A stretch of DNA of 64,000 nucleotides from Candidatus Binatia bacterium (GTDB lineage: Bacteria; Desulfobacterota; Binatia; UBA1149; CAITLU01). Positions 49,852 through 59,512 of the stretch are shown one piece after another. How positions within the stretch are numbered: position 1 is the stretch's first letter; the number at the start of each line of letters is the position of its first letter. The stretch lies in contig DASXOZ010000053.1 in the NCBI GenBank assembly GCA_036493895.1, positions 62,001 to 126,000 on the forward strand. Direction: 5' to 3'. The position numbers were made by a program, and so were the translations under genes. A model generated the notes under the pieces. The model worked only from the letters and a program-made list of their open reading frames with translations. It was not told where the DNA came from and did not search any database.

Positions 49852-50319
49852 ATGCGTCAAGTACAATTGCTCGCCATGCTCGTCGCGACCGCGCTCTGCG
49901 GCTGCGCGGGGATCGATTTCGACTCGACGGGACCCGGGCTCACGTACTATGAGCCGAGGCCGTACCTGTTCGTCACGACGACACGGGAGTGTGTCTCGAC
50001 TGCGACGGTGATTTCGATTCCCGACCGGAAAAAGACGATGAAGTTCCGGTCGGGCTACGGGTCATCCGATCTATCGGCAACGTTCTCCGGTGGCATGGTC
50101 ACCGCGGTGGGCCAGAAGGTCGACACGAAAATCCCGGAGACGATTACTGCCGTTTCCAGCCTTGCAACGGCAGCGGGCGGACTCGGCCTGATGGAAGCCG
50201 GCAAGCCTGCGCCGGGAAGCAAGCCGAAGGCCGCCGAATGCACTCCGGCGGCAAGGCTCTACGCGATCGAAAACGGCGTTCCCGGAAAAGAGATCCGCGA
50301 CCTCCTCCCGGCTCCGTGA
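49852..50319 (+). CDS. Small lipoprotein of unknown function
   Basis: A 155-aa protein with a lipoprotein signal (LLAMLVATALCGCAG, lipobox ending in Cys18). The mature part has YYEPRPYLFVTTTREC, VISIPDRKKTMKFRSGYGSSDLSATF and a Pro-rich end. The YEPRPYLFV start of the mature chain is seen in small lipoproteins of unknown function. AAGGAG precedes the ATG. The gene stands alone; the stop lies 8 bases before the end of the convergent heparinase-like gene. Confidence 0.75.
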   Translation: MRQVQLLAMLVATALCGCAGIDFDSTGPGLTYYEPRPYLFVTTTRECVSTATVISIPDRKKTMKFRSGYGSSDLSATFSGGMVTAVGQKVDTKIPETITAVSSLATAAGGLGLMEAGKPAPGSKPKAAECTPAARLYAIENGVPGKEIRDLLPAP

Positions 50320-50327
50320 AGGACGAC

Positions 50328-53300
50328 TCAGCGGCAGAGCATGCGACCGGCCACGCTCACGCAGCGCGGCGGTGCGGCGCCCGGTGCGCCGAAGGCCACC
50401 GTCGCGCACTCGTCGGTTGCTCCGAGAGTCACTTCAGCCTGCGCCGTGTTGACGTCGGGCAATGCGATGGGGCCCGCGCCGCGTCCGACGATCGACCAGC
50501 GCAGCATTCCGGCCACCTGCGAAGACATGTCGCGAACCGCGGCCTTCGTGATGCCCGCGACGCTACCGGCCGGGTCGACGTAGAGCCATTTGGTACCGCG
50601 ACTGTTGGTTTTCCATCCGCTGGTTCCATCGAACGCTCCGCCCGGCAGCGCTGCGTCGATTCCTCCTCCACTTCCGACCGCATCGTCGATGGTCACGTGG
50701 ATTCCGTTGGCCGGCGGATTGACGGCGGTCCACGGCAGCGGGATCAGCGCCTGTCCCGACAGCTTCATCAGGAACGGGGTGCTGCTCATCTTCAGCGACG
50801 GCCTCGAAATCGAGCTCGCACACGAAGGCGGCGGTGGTGGTGGAATCGGGGACTGGGGCCACACGAGAACGCCTGCACTGTCGGCGTACGCGTCCGTGCC
50901 GTCCGGTGAAACCGTCACCTGCAGCGCCGAGCCGACCGTCTGGGTTGCAACCGCGTAGCCGGTGCCCGGCGACAGGCCGCTGATGTAGTGCTGTACGGTG
51001 CTCGAAGGCACGACGTAGGTCGTACCGGCGAACATCGCGGATGAATCACGCAGGAAAAGCGCCGCCGTGCCGTGCACGACGACGCCGTCGAACGCCGTCC
51101 CGGACGTCGACTGCACGAGCGATGCCGGATCGGCGCTGCTTCCCGCGTCGGCGCCCTGCAGCACGTGGAGAAAGCGCACGTCGGAAGGATCGGAAGGATC
51201 CTCGATGCGGACCTGGTAGCGGCTCGGCTCGAGCTCGGCAAGGCCGATGTTCGGGATCGGCGAGGTTGCAATCGTCGCGCCGGCCGGAAGCAGCGACGTG
51301 ACGAAGAGGTGCTGACCGCTGCCGGTCGTCTCCGTCAGGACGTTTCCCGCCTCGGTCGGCTGCGCGACCAGCGAAAGGTTGAACCGCTTGAACAGGCCGC
51401 TGCTCTGCGACGTCGCGCGATCATAGACGACGACGTGATCGGGCTGGAGCCACAGGATCGACCTGCTCGAGTGCGTGATGTCCTGGGCCGCGTTGGCCGG
51501 TGTCCACATGCTCGGCCTGTTGTACAGGCCCGTGTCGTTGCACGATGCGAACGAGTAGCCGCTGCCGCTGCTCGTCGCGGCAACGGGATCGCCCTGGCTC
51601 GAGCCGAGGATCCACTGGCTGCCGTTGTTCCAGAACGGCGCTTCGTACCACTGAAGGTTGGCCGGCGTACCGTTCTGGCAGGTGTTCTTCAGCGTCACCG
51701 TGTTGTGGTAGAGGCTGGTCTGCCCGTTGCCCGAGTTGTCGTAGTTGCTCGCTTCCTTGGTGAGCCACTCGCCGCTGCGATACATCTCGAAGAGCCCGGC
51801 ATCGCCGTCCTGGTGGTTGATCGAGATCCAGCTGCAGCGGAAATCGAACATCGATGCGGAAGCGCTCCAGTCGGTGCGCGCGAGCAGCCGCCCGGCAGGC
51901 GCGTCGTAGAACGTCGTCGGCCACTGCGGTCGCGGATCGACCGGAGAAGCCGCGGTGGGGTCGAGCAGCATGAAGTAGAGAATGGCCTCGACGCGGTTCC
52001 ACGGATTCTGGATCCGGTGCATCAGGTTGCCCGCGCCGCCTTCGACGACGTTGATCACCCACCATTTCTCGGCGTTCTGGCGCGAAAGATCCCCGGTCTG
52101 TTGCTCGAGCAGCGCGAGCAGCGCCATCGGCTGCATGAAGTCCGGCGTCATCCACAGGCGCAAAATGTCGCCGTAATTCGTCATCTGGTAGACGGGCCCG
52201 AGATACGCTTCCGACGGGGGAACCTGCGCCGCCGGAACGATGGAATGGTAGAACCCGCGCACGAACCGGTCCCACACCGGCGCTCCGATCAGGCCGGCCT
52301 GGGGGCCGGTGACGGCGACGTCGTTGTAGCCGGCCGTCTGCAGCGCCAGGAGCTGGGCAAGCAGGAAGCCGATCGAATGCCCGTAGAGCATGCCTTCGGA
52401 AGGCAGTCCTCCGCTGGCAAGTCCGAGTCCCTGCGACGACGGAAGCGAGAACGCCGCCTGCACCGCGGACGGATCGCCGAACATCGCGAACTCCTGGTAG
52501 AGCCAGGCGCCGGTAGCATCGGCGAGATAGCTGCGCAGAGAGTTGCCGAGCTGATTGACGCTCTTCGTGTTGTCGATCGGCGGATCGTCGGAGGCATCCA
52601 GGCTGAGCGCCGCGAGGATCATCAGGCGCGCATGACCGAGATAGTAGTTGTTGGCGGCCATCCTGTAGGCACGGTTGCCCGGCAGAAGCGTCGTCGAGTT
52701 CTGCGCGCCGATCGGCGAAGGATGGTCGCCGCCGGTCGTGGAGGCGTTCACGCAGTCGTTCGCCCACGCCATGAAGACGTTGCGGATCTCGAGCTTGTCG
52801 GCCGACGACAGGATCGGCTGGCCCATCGAATCGGTGGCATCGTAGATCCAGTCGACGATGAGGCCCCAGTTCGGGCCGGTATTGTTCGCGCGGTTGTAGA
52901 CGGCGAACGACGGATCGCGAAATGGCACGCCCGACTGATGGCCGAGCGATGCCTGGTCCATCACGTACATCAACAGGTCACGCGCCATCTTCGCGTACGT
53001 CTGGCGATTGGATGCGTTCGGGTCGACCAGCGACTGGAATGCGAGGATCAGTCCGTCTTCTTCCGAGAGCAGGCCGGTATAGCCCTGGGTGTCGCCGAAA
53101 TCGGGATACGGCGATTTGGCCACTCCGCCGGGGAAATACTTGGTGTTGTAGTTGGAGACCGACGTGGCGACGAGAGACTGCAGGCCCTGCTGGTAGACGG
53201 CGTTGCCCGGCACTGCCCACGAGCGCAGCTTCGGCAGATCGCCGGCGGTGAGCCACAGGCGCGGATGGCCGGCGACCGGAGCGGCAAGAGCCGGCGCGTT

Positions 53301-53366
53301 CGCTGCGACCAGGAGGAAGAGAAGAGAAGCGATCCGGAAGGTCCGATTCGGTCGCCGTATTGTCAT
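50328..53366 (-). CDS. Exported heparinase II/III-like polysaccharide lyase
   Basis: A 1012-aa protein with a signal peptide (FRIASLLFLLVAANAPALAA). HPRLWLTAGDLPKLR begins the alpha/alpha-toroid domain (about residues 33-450), typical of PL12/PL15/PL21-like lyases. A beta-sandwich heparinase_II_III-type domain (about 470-760) contains WISINHQDGDAGLFEMYRSGEWLTKEASNYDNSG, matching the active-site region (His, Tyr) of such enzymes. A C-terminal 200-residue region after PPPPPPSC is beta-rich and probably carbohydrate binding. The enzyme is expected to cut acidic polysaccharides by elimination; substrate cannot be told. No PUL-type partner genes are nearby. It is preceded by a 27-28-bp tandem array. 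Confidence 0.83.
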   Translation of the reverse strand: MTIRRPNRTFRIASLLFLLVAANAPALAAPVAGHPRLWLTAGDLPKLRSWAVPGNAVYQQGLQSLVATSVSNYNTKYFPGGVAKSPYPDFGDTQGYTGLLSEEDGLILAFQSLVDPNASNRQTYAKMARDLLMYVMDQASLGHQSGVPFRDPSFAVYNRANNTGPNWGLIVDWIYDATDSMGQPILSSADKLEIRNVFMAWANDCVNASTTGGDHPSPIGAQNSTTLLPGNRAYRMAANNYYLGHARLMILAALSLDASDDPPIDNTKSVNQLGNSLRSYLADATGAWLYQEFAMFGDPSAVQAAFSLPSSQGLGLASGGLPSEGMLYGHSIGFLLAQLLALQTAGYNDVAVTGPQAGLIGAPVWDRFVRGFYHSIVPAAQVPPSEAYLGPVYQMTNYGDILRLWMTPDFMQPMALLALLEQQTGDLSRQNAEKWWVINVVEGGAGNLMHRIQNPWNRVEAILYFMLLDPTAASPVDPRPQWPTTFYDAPAGRLLARTDWSASASMFDFRCSWISINHQDGDAGLFEMYRSGEWLTKEASNYDNSGNGQTSLYHNTVTLKNTCQNGTPANLQWYEAPFWNNGSQWILGSSQGDPVAATSSGSGYSFASCNDTGLYNRPSMWTPANAAQDITHSSRSILWLQPDHVVVYDRATSQSSGLFKRFNLSLVAQPTEAGNVLTETTGSGQHLFVTSLLPAGATIATSPIPNIGLAELEPSRYQVRIEDPSDPSDVRFLHVLQGADAGSSADPASLVQSTSGTAFDGVVVHGTAALFLRDSSAMFAGTTYVVPSSTVQHYISGLSPGTGYAVATQTVGSALQVTVSPDGTDAYADSAGVLVWPQSPIPPPPPPSCASSISRPSLKMSSTPFLMKLSGQALIPLPWTAVNPPANGIHVTIDDAVGSGGGIDAALPGGAFDGTSGWKTNSRGTKWLYVDPAGSVAGITKAAVRDMSSQVAGMLRWSIVGRGAGPIALPDVNTAQAEVTLGATDECATVAFGAPGAAPPRCVSVAGRMLCR

Positions 53367-53490
53367 GGAGGAGCCCCCGTTTTGAAGTATAACGAAGGCT
53401 CCGACGCCGAACAGAAGTTTTGTCTGGTGCGCTGAACTTTATCTTGATTCAGCGCGCGGGTGTCAGCGGTTTAACACTCGGTAAGTGACT

Positions 53491-53626
53491 GCTCGCGCGT
53501 TTGCCACTGAACGCGAACGCTCCGCGTTTGCCGCTTCACGCGAACACTCGCGCGTTTGCCATTGAACGCGAACGCTCCGCGTTTTCCACTGAACGCGAAC
53601 GCTCGCGCGTTCGCTATTGCAACGCG
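53491..53626 (-). repeat. 4.5 copies of a 27-28-bp tandem unit
   Basis: Units 53500-53526 (27), 53527-53554 (28), 53555-53581 (27), 53582-53609 (28) and a partial 53610-53626, preceded by GCTCGCGCG. Each has TTTGCCACTGAACGCGAAC followed by GCTCCGCG or GCTCGCGCG. Length alternates 27, 28, 27, 28, so the higher-order unit is 55 bp. No unique spacers are present, so it is not CRISPR. The stop codon of the 30-aa gene falls in the partial fifth unit. Confidence 0.9.
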
Positions 53627-53706
53627 TGATCCTTGCCGGTGACGACGAACGCAATTGCCGCTACTACGAGTCCGACCACCGAACCGGTGGTCAGGTTCCA
53701 GAACAT
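53614..53706 (-). CDS. 30-aa single-helix membrane protein
   Basis: A frame directly after the stop of the 97-aa gene (TGA then ATG) codes MFWNLTTGSVVGLVVAAIAF and ends VVTGKDHALQ. A single transmembrane helix with a short polar end fits small subunit-like proteins such as CydX or transporter-associated peptides. Codon use is like the neighbouring genes. No own Shine-Dalgarno is clear, so coupling to the gene before it would be needed. The stop lies in the tandem array. Confidence 0.45.
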   Translation of the reverse strand: MFWNLTTGSVVGLVVAAIAFVVTGKDHALQ

Positions 53707-54000
53707 TCAAGGCCAGCCGCAACCCGGCGTCGCGAGGCTGACGAGCGTCAGCGGCAACATCACGAAGAAGCCGCACAGCGGCCCGCGCGCCCACCACGGC
53801 TCGGGCCACGTCGCGACGCCGACCCACAGACCGATCAGCATTCGCGCGGTGTACCAGCCCCACACGGCGATCGCGCCGTCGATGTGAAGGACGTCGTACT
53901 TCCAGGGAGCCGGCCCGTGCAGGAAGAACGGGACCCATGCGAGCGGCAGGCCGACGAGAACGCACAACAGTCGATACGGCAATCGCGCGAGCGGTCTCAT
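53707..54000 (-). CDS. 97-aa membrane protein
   Basis: The frame from ATG 54000 reads MRPLARLPYRLLCVLVGLPL, then AWVPFFLHGP, a polar part with WKYDVLHIDG, and further hydrophobic segments (AIAVWGWYTARMLIGLWVGVA and LCGFFVMLPLTLVSLA). Three transmembrane helices are expected, with conserved-looking Trp and Pro. The layout (about 100 aa, WVPFFxxGPAPW) resembles small membrane proteins that often pair with transporter or cyd-like genes, but I do not recognise a family. A weak GGAA precedes the start; the longer frame upstream is not used. It is divergent from the exporter operon at 54206. Confidence 0.6.
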   Translation of the reverse strand: MRPLARLPYRLLCVLVGLPLAWVPFFLHGPAPWKYDVLHIDGAIAVWGWYTARMLIGLWVGVATWPEPWWARGPLCGFFVMLPLTLVSLATPGCGWP

Positions 54001-54205
54001 CACGGTTCCAGGCAACGCTAAAGGAACTGGTGAACCGACGCCACCCGTGCGGGCGAGCCTTGCAGACTGGCGACGCGGTCCGCTCGCCGCGGTGGATGCG
54101 ATCGACGACCTGCGGGTGCACGGAAGCCCGCCGGCGGGGTGCCCCGCACTCGCTGCTGGCTTCCTCGCCCATTCCCCAGCATTGTGACTTGCTCGGCCGC
54201 CCGTC

Positions 54206-55471
54206 ATGTCCGCCGTTCCCGCCTCACCTGCCTCGTCCGGTTCCCCGGAGCCGGACCGCCGCGAGCTCGTCGACAAGCTGCGCATTGACCGAAGCGCAGC
54301 CGGCGCTGCCCCGCGCCGAAGCCGAATCCGTAACCGCGCCGTGGCAACCGCGGTCGTGGCGGCACTGCTGCTGGCGGCCCTTCTCGCGTTGTTCGGACGC
54401 GGCGAAGTGCCCGAGGTCAAAACCGCCGTCGCACGCGCCGCCGGCGAGATGCCCGCCGACACCTCGGTGCTCGATGCCAGCGGCTACGTTGTGGCCAGGC
54501 GCCAGGCCACCGTATCCGCGAAAATCACCGGCAAAGTCGTCGAAGTCCTGATCGAAGAAGGAATGCACGTCGATGAGAACGCGGTGATGGCGCGCCTCGA
54601 CGACACCGAGGCAAAGGCCCAGCTCGACCTGGCGCGCGCCCAGCTCGATGCCGCGCGCGCTTCGCTCGACGTTTTTACCGCCGACGAACACCAGGCCGAG
54701 CGGGATTTCGCACGCCAGCAGGCCCTTGCCGCGGCCAAGGCGACATCCACGCAGGAGGAAGAACAGGCCGGCGCCGCGCGCGATACGCTGAGGGCACGCG
54801 TCGAGAATGCAAAGGAGCAGATCAAGGTTGCCGAACAGTCGGTGGACGTCGCCAAGGTGCAGCTCGATAACACCGAGGTGCGCGCCCCGTTTGCCGGCGT
54901 CGTCGTCGCGAAGGCCGCGCAGCCGGGCGAGATGATCTCGCCGATCTCGGCCGGCGGCGGTTTCACGCGCACCGGCATCGGCACCATCGTCGACATGGAC
55001 TCGCTCGAGATCGAGGTCGACGTCAACGAGTCGTTCATCAACCGCGTATCGGCGGGGCAGCCGGTGCAGGCGACGCTCAACGCGTATCCCGACTGGAAGA
55101 TTCCCGGCAAAGTGATCGCGGTCGTGCCGACGGCGGACCGCAACAAGGCCACGATCAAGGTGCGCGTCGCGATCGACGTCAAGGATCCGCGCATCGTGCC
55201 CGAGATGGGAGTCCGCGTGGCTTTCCTCAGCACGGCGTCGCCCGGGTCCCGCACGGGAGTATGGGTTCCGAACGAAGCGGTAGTATCGCCGGCGGGCCGG
55301 CCCGCAGTCTTCGTCTATGAGAAGGGAGCCGTGACACGCAAGGACGTCACGCTCGGCGAGAGCACCCAGGCCGACCGCCAGGTCACCGGCGGCCTTGCCG
55401 CCGGCCAGCACGTCGTGCTGTCGCCGCCGCCCTCCCTCGAAAACGGCGCCGCCGTGCACGCGACCGATTGA
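54206..55471 (+). CDS. HlyD/MacA-type periplasmic adaptor
   Basis: A 421-aa membrane-fusion protein. A cytosolic N-terminus (about 45 aa) precedes one transmembrane helix (AVVAALLLAALLALFG, about 47-65). Then barrel-sandwich/lipoyl-like halves (GKVVEVLIEEGMHVDENAVMARLDD and FAGVVVAKAAQPGEM), a coiled-coil hairpin (EAKAQLDLARAQLDAARASLD...TLRARVENAKEQIKVAEQ), and beta-barrel and membrane-proximal domains (ATLNAYPDWKIPGKVIAVVP). It links the inner-membrane ABC exporter to an outer-membrane channel. It is the first gene of a four-gene unit with an ABC ATPase and two FtsX-type permeases. The TGA overlaps the upstream TTG of the next gene. Confidence 0.9.
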   Translation: MSAVPASPASSGSPEPDRRELVDKLRIDRSAAGAAPRRSRIRNRAVATAVVAALLLAALLALFGRGEVPEVKTAVARAAGEMPADTSVLDASGYVVARRQATVSAKITGKVVEVLIEEGMHVDENAVMARLDDTEAKAQLDLARAQLDAARASLDVFTADEHQAERDFARQQALAAAKATSTQEEEQAGAARDTLRARVENAKEQIKVAEQSVDVAKVQLDNTEVRAPFAGVVVAKAAQPGEMISPISAGGGFTRTGIGTIVDMDSLEIEVDVNESFINRVSAGQPVQATLNAYPDWKIPGKVIAVVPTADRNKATIKVRVAIDVKDPRIVPEMGVRVAFLSTASPGSRTGVWVPNEAVVSPAGRPAVFVYEKGAVTRKDVTLGESTQADRQVTGGLAAGQHVVLSPPPSLENGAAVHATD

Positions 55472-55476
55472 CGCAG

Positions 55477-56198
<722 letters not shown>

Positions 56199-56202
<4 letters not shown>

Positions 56203-57362
56203 AATACCTTCCGCTGCTCTGGGCGGCTCTGTGGCGTCGCAAGACGCGCACGATCCTGACGCTGTCGTCGGTGATCGTGGCGTTCCTGCTGTTCGGGTTG
56301 CTGCAGGCCGTGCAGCTCGCGTTCGATGCCGGGGTGAGCACGGCCGATGCGCACCGGCTGCTCACGATGGCGCGCTTCTCGTTCATCGAGCCCCTTCCGC
56401 AGTCGTACCGCTCCAGGATCGCGCAACTTCCGGGCGTCACGCAGATCGTCGGCTGCGACTGGTTCGGAGGAAAGTACCAGAACCAGAGCAACGCGTTTCC
56501 GGTGATCGCCGCCGACCTGGCTGGCTACCTCGCGATGTATCCCGAGTTCAGCGTGCCGCCGGAGCAGCAGCAGGCCGCCGCCGAAACGCGCACCGGTGCG
56601 CTTGCCGGCGAGCGTCTCGTTGAACGCTTCGGCTGGAAGATCGGCCAGAAGCTGCCGATCAGCTCGGAAATCTATCCGAAGAACGACGGCAGCATGAACT
56701 GGGAGTTCGACCTTGTCGGCACCATCGATGCCGACGATCCGGCCGTGCGCGGCAACACCGACATGGTGCTGATCAACTCGGCGTACTTCGACGAGGCCCG
56801 CACGACCGGCAAGGGCACCAGCGGCTGGTACATTCTCCGCGTCGACGGCGCCGCCGATCCCCACGCCGTCGCCCTGCAGATCGACCGCATGTTCGCGAAC
56901 TCCCCGCACGAGACACGTACCCAGCCCGAGAAGGAGTTCGCCGTCGGCTTCGCCAAGCAGATCGGCGACATCGGCGCGATGGTGAGCCGAATTCTCGCCG
57001 CGGTGTTCTTCACGATCCTGATCCTGACCGGCAACACGATGGCGCAGTCGCTGCGGGAGCGGATCCCCGAGCTGGCGGTGCTGAAGACGCTCGGGTATTC
57101 CGATGCCCGCATCACGGCGCTCGTGCTGGCCGAGGCGGTGCTGCTGATCCTTGGCGGCTGTGTGATCGGCATGACAGGAGCCGTTGCCCTCATGCCGGCT
57201 TTGAACAGCTCGACCGGTGGACGCTTCCCCCCGCTGTTCGTTGCCGGCCAGACGTGGATCCTCGCGATCACGATCGGCATCGCGGTCGCGCTCGCGATCG
57301 GGCTGCCGCCGGCGCTTCGCGCGCGGCGCCTGAAGATCGTCGACGCGCTGGCAGGACGCTGA
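56199..57362 (+). CDS. FtsX/MacB-type permease 1
   Basis: A 387-aa inner-membrane protein. A first helix (RKTRTILTLSSVIVAFLLFGLL), a periplasmic MacB-PCD domain (about 45-265; ending EFAVGFAKQIGDIGAMV), then three helices (ILAAVFFTILILTGNTM; ALVLAEAVLLILGGCVIG; WILAITIGIAVALAIGL) match FtsX-like permeases. RIPELAVLKTLGYSDARI is the conserved cytoplasmic coupling segment. The GTG start overlaps the ATPase stop (GTGA). It would form a heterodimer with permease 2. Confidence 0.9.
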
Positions 57363-57364
57363 CG

Positions 57365-58561
57365 ATGCGGCGCGCGCTCCGACAGATCTTCCAGATCACG
57401 CTCGTCAACCTGTGGACCATCCCGCAGCGCAAGGGGTCCTCGCTCGTCATTGTCGTCGGAATCGCGGGTGTCGTCGGCGTGCTGGTGTCGGTGCTCGCGA
57501 TGGGACACGGCTTTCAGCATACGCTGGCCTCCACCGGCAGGACCAGCCGCGTGATCATGCTGCGCGGAGGATCGGATGCCGAGATGTCGAGCGACATCAC
57601 GCGCGAGCAGGCGGTGATCCTCGGCGCGATGCCGCAGATTGCGAGGGACGCGCACGGCGTGCCGCTCGCGTCGCCCGAAATCGTGCTGATGGTGGACCTT
57701 CCGCGCAAGGGACAGACCGACCCCAACAACGTGCCGCTTCGCGGCGTGTCGCCGGCGGCCGCCGCGATCCGCAGCGAGCTCGAGATCGTCGAAGGGCGGC
57801 CGTTCGAGCCCGGCCGCCGCGAGGTGATCGTCGGCCGGAAGGCCGCCGGGGAGTTCGAAGGCCTCGTCGTCGGAAGGCAGATCCGCCTTCGCGACAGCGA
57901 CTGGACGGTCACGGGCGTGTTCCGCACCGGCGGCGACGTGCACGAAACCGAGATCTGGACCGACGCCGACACCGCGATGTCGGCTTTCCGGCGCCCGAGC
58001 TTCCAGTCGCTGACGGCGCTCCTTGCCGAAGACGACGCAGCGACGTTTTCCAGCCTTCAGCAGACCATCGCCTCCGACCCGCGTTATTCGATCAACGTGC
58101 TGAGGGAGCCGCAGTACTATGCGAAACAGTCGCAGATGCTCGCGACCCTGATCAACGTGCTCGGCTATCTCGTCGCGTCGTTCATGGCTGTCGGTGCGAC
58201 GTTCGGTGCTCTCAACTGCATGTACTCGGCGGTGGCGAGCCGCCAGGTGGAGATCGCGACGCTGAGGGCGATCGGCTTCGGCGCGGCGCCTGTAGTGGTC
58301 TCGGTCATGATCGAAGCGCTCGCGCTCTCGCTTGCTGGCGGCGCGATCGGTGCGTCGGCGGCATGGCTCTACTGCAACGGCGCTTCGATCTCGACGCTGA
58401 ACTTCAACACGTTCTCGCAGGTCGCGTTCGATTTTCGCGTGAGCTTCGGCCTGGTGCTCGAGGGGATGGCGTGGGCAGTGGCGATCGGGCTGGTCGGCGG
58501 CCTGTTCCCGGCCATCCGGGCGGCGCGAGTGCCGGTGGTTCAGGCACTGAGGACTTCGTGA
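57365..58561 (+). CDS. FtsX/MacB-type permease 2
   Basis: A 398-aa inner-membrane protein. TLVNLWTIPQRKGSSLVIVVGIAGVVGVL is the first helix; a periplasmic MacB-PCD-like domain includes VSPAAAAIRSELEIVEGRPFEPG and VIVGRKAAGEFEGLVVG. Then come three helices (VASFMAVGATFGAL, EALALSLAGGAIGASA, GMAWAVAIGLVGGLF) and the coupling segment RQVEIATLRAIGFG. ATG at 57365, 2 bp after the stop of permease 1, is preferred over the longer open frame. A hairpin terminator follows the stop. Confidence 0.9.
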   Translation: MRRALRQIFQITLVNLWTIPQRKGSSLVIVVGIAGVVGVLVSVLAMGHGFQHTLASTGRTSRVIMLRGGSDAEMSSDITREQAVILGAMPQIARDAHGVPLASPEIVLMVDLPRKGQTDPNNVPLRGVSPAAAAIRSELEIVEGRPFEPGRREVIVGRKAAGEFEGLVVGRQIRLRDSDWTVTGVFRTGGDVHETEIWTDADTAMSAFRRPSFQSLTALLAEDDAATFSSLQQTIASDPRYSINVLREPQYYAKQSQMLATLINVLGYLVASFMAVGATFGALNCMYSAVASRQVEIATLRAIGFGAAPVVVSVMIEALALSLAGGAIGASAAWLYCNGASISTLNFNTFSQVAFDFRVSFGLVLEGMAWAVAIGLVGGLFPAIRAARVPVVQALRTS

Positions 58562-58575
58562 CACCCCGCACACGC

Positions 58576-58609
58576 GCGCGCCCGGCTCCCTTGAGGGAAC
58601 CGGGCGCGC
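58576..58609 (+). terminator. Terminator hairpin after the exporter operon
   Basis: GCGCGCCCGGCTCCC pairs with GGGAACCGGGCGCGC across a TTGA loop, with one mismatch in a 15-bp stem, 15 bp past the last stop. TTCGGC follows, not a T-tract. Confidence 0.65.
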
Positions 58610-58638
58610 TTCGGCTGTCGATCAGCGTCGGCTGAGGC

Positions 58639-59214
58639 TCAGCGGGCCGAGCCGTTGGCGAGGTTCTGCGAATCCTTCAGGTGCTCCTCGATCACCGGCA
58701 GGGTCCTGGACGCGAAGTCCTTCACCTGCGGGTCCTTGGTCTTCGACTTTTCGCTGCGGAACAAGCTCGCCATCTGCTGGTGCGCCTTGACTCCGCCTTC
58801 CTTGATGTAGGTGCGATCGAAGTCCTTGCCCGACAGGCGTCCCAGCTTGCCGATCAGCGCCTTGTCCTTTGCGTCGGGCTGGGTCGGCAGCTTGACGCCC
58901 TTGGATTGCGCGATGCTCTTCAGCTCGTCGTTGGCCTTGGTGTGGTCGTCGATCATGTGCTGCGCGTGGCTGCGCACCGCCTGGTCGCTGGCCTTCTGCA
59001 ACGCGAGGTTTCCCATCTGCACTTCGGCGATACCGCCGACCGCCGCCTTGTTCATGAACGACTTGTCCGTCATCGAGACGGACGAGCCTTTGGCGTGGTG
59101 GAACATGGTCTTGTGCATCGGCGCCGTCTGCGACGTCGCCTGAGCCGGACTCGAAGACGCGGCCAGCGCCAGGCCGGAGACGAGGGCGGCTGCGATTGTG
59201 ATTCTTGCGATCAT
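58639..59214 (-). CDS. DUF4142 exported protein
   Basis: A 191-aa protein with a Sec signal (IAAALVSGLALAASSSPAQA). The mature part is helical and matches DUF4142: DKSFMNKAAVGGIAEVQMGNLALQKASDQAVRSHAQHMIDDHTKANDELKSIA, with HMIDDHT, and a late VKDFASRTLPVIEEHLKDS. The conserved HxxxxxDH-type residues suggest metal binding, perhaps a ferritin-like four-helix fold; that is a family inference. GGAGGAAG precedes the ATG at 59214. It is convergent with the exporter terminator and stands as a single gene. Confidence 0.88.
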   Translation of the reverse strand: MIARITIAAALVSGLALAASSSPAQATSQTAPMHKTMFHHAKGSSVSMTDKSFMNKAAVGGIAEVQMGNLALQKASDQAVRSHAQHMIDDHTKANDELKSIAQSKGVKLPTQPDAKDKALIGKLGRLSGKDFDRTYIKEGGVKAHQQMASLFRSEKSKTKDPQVKDFASRTLPVIEEHLKDSQNLANGSAR

Positions 59215-59429
59215 GGCATCTTCCTCCGGTGGTCCGGGGCGAAATGGAGGGCCAGGCATGCGCGGCGGCAGGCCTGTTCCTGCTGCGCGTGGCCTGGCCC
59301 CGGACCCGAACTCCCTGTCCAGACAAGATGACGAAGCAGGCCGCGCAAAAAATGCCGTTCGGGGACGATAAAGAGCAGGCGCGGGATGCCTGTTCCCCCG
59401 CGCGGGACAGCTGGATGGTCACCAATGAA

Positions 59430-59464
59430 GACGGCCCGCCTCGCAGGGGTCGAGGCGGGCCGTC
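59430..59464 (-). terminator. Terminator hairpin downstream of the exported hydrolase
   Basis: GACGGCCCGCCTCG pairs perfectly with CGAGGCGGGCCGTC across a seven-base loop, about 50 bp past the stop of the minus-strand hydrolase gene. Confidence 0.65.
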
Positions 59465-59512
59465 TGGGTTGGCAGTGCGGGGGGTGTGACTGCCAACGGG
59501 AGGAGAGATCGT

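Noticed and set aside
53491..53626. CRISPR array at the 27-28-bp repeats
   Set aside because: Units are directly adjacent with no unique spacers, they are imperfect, and no cas gene is present.
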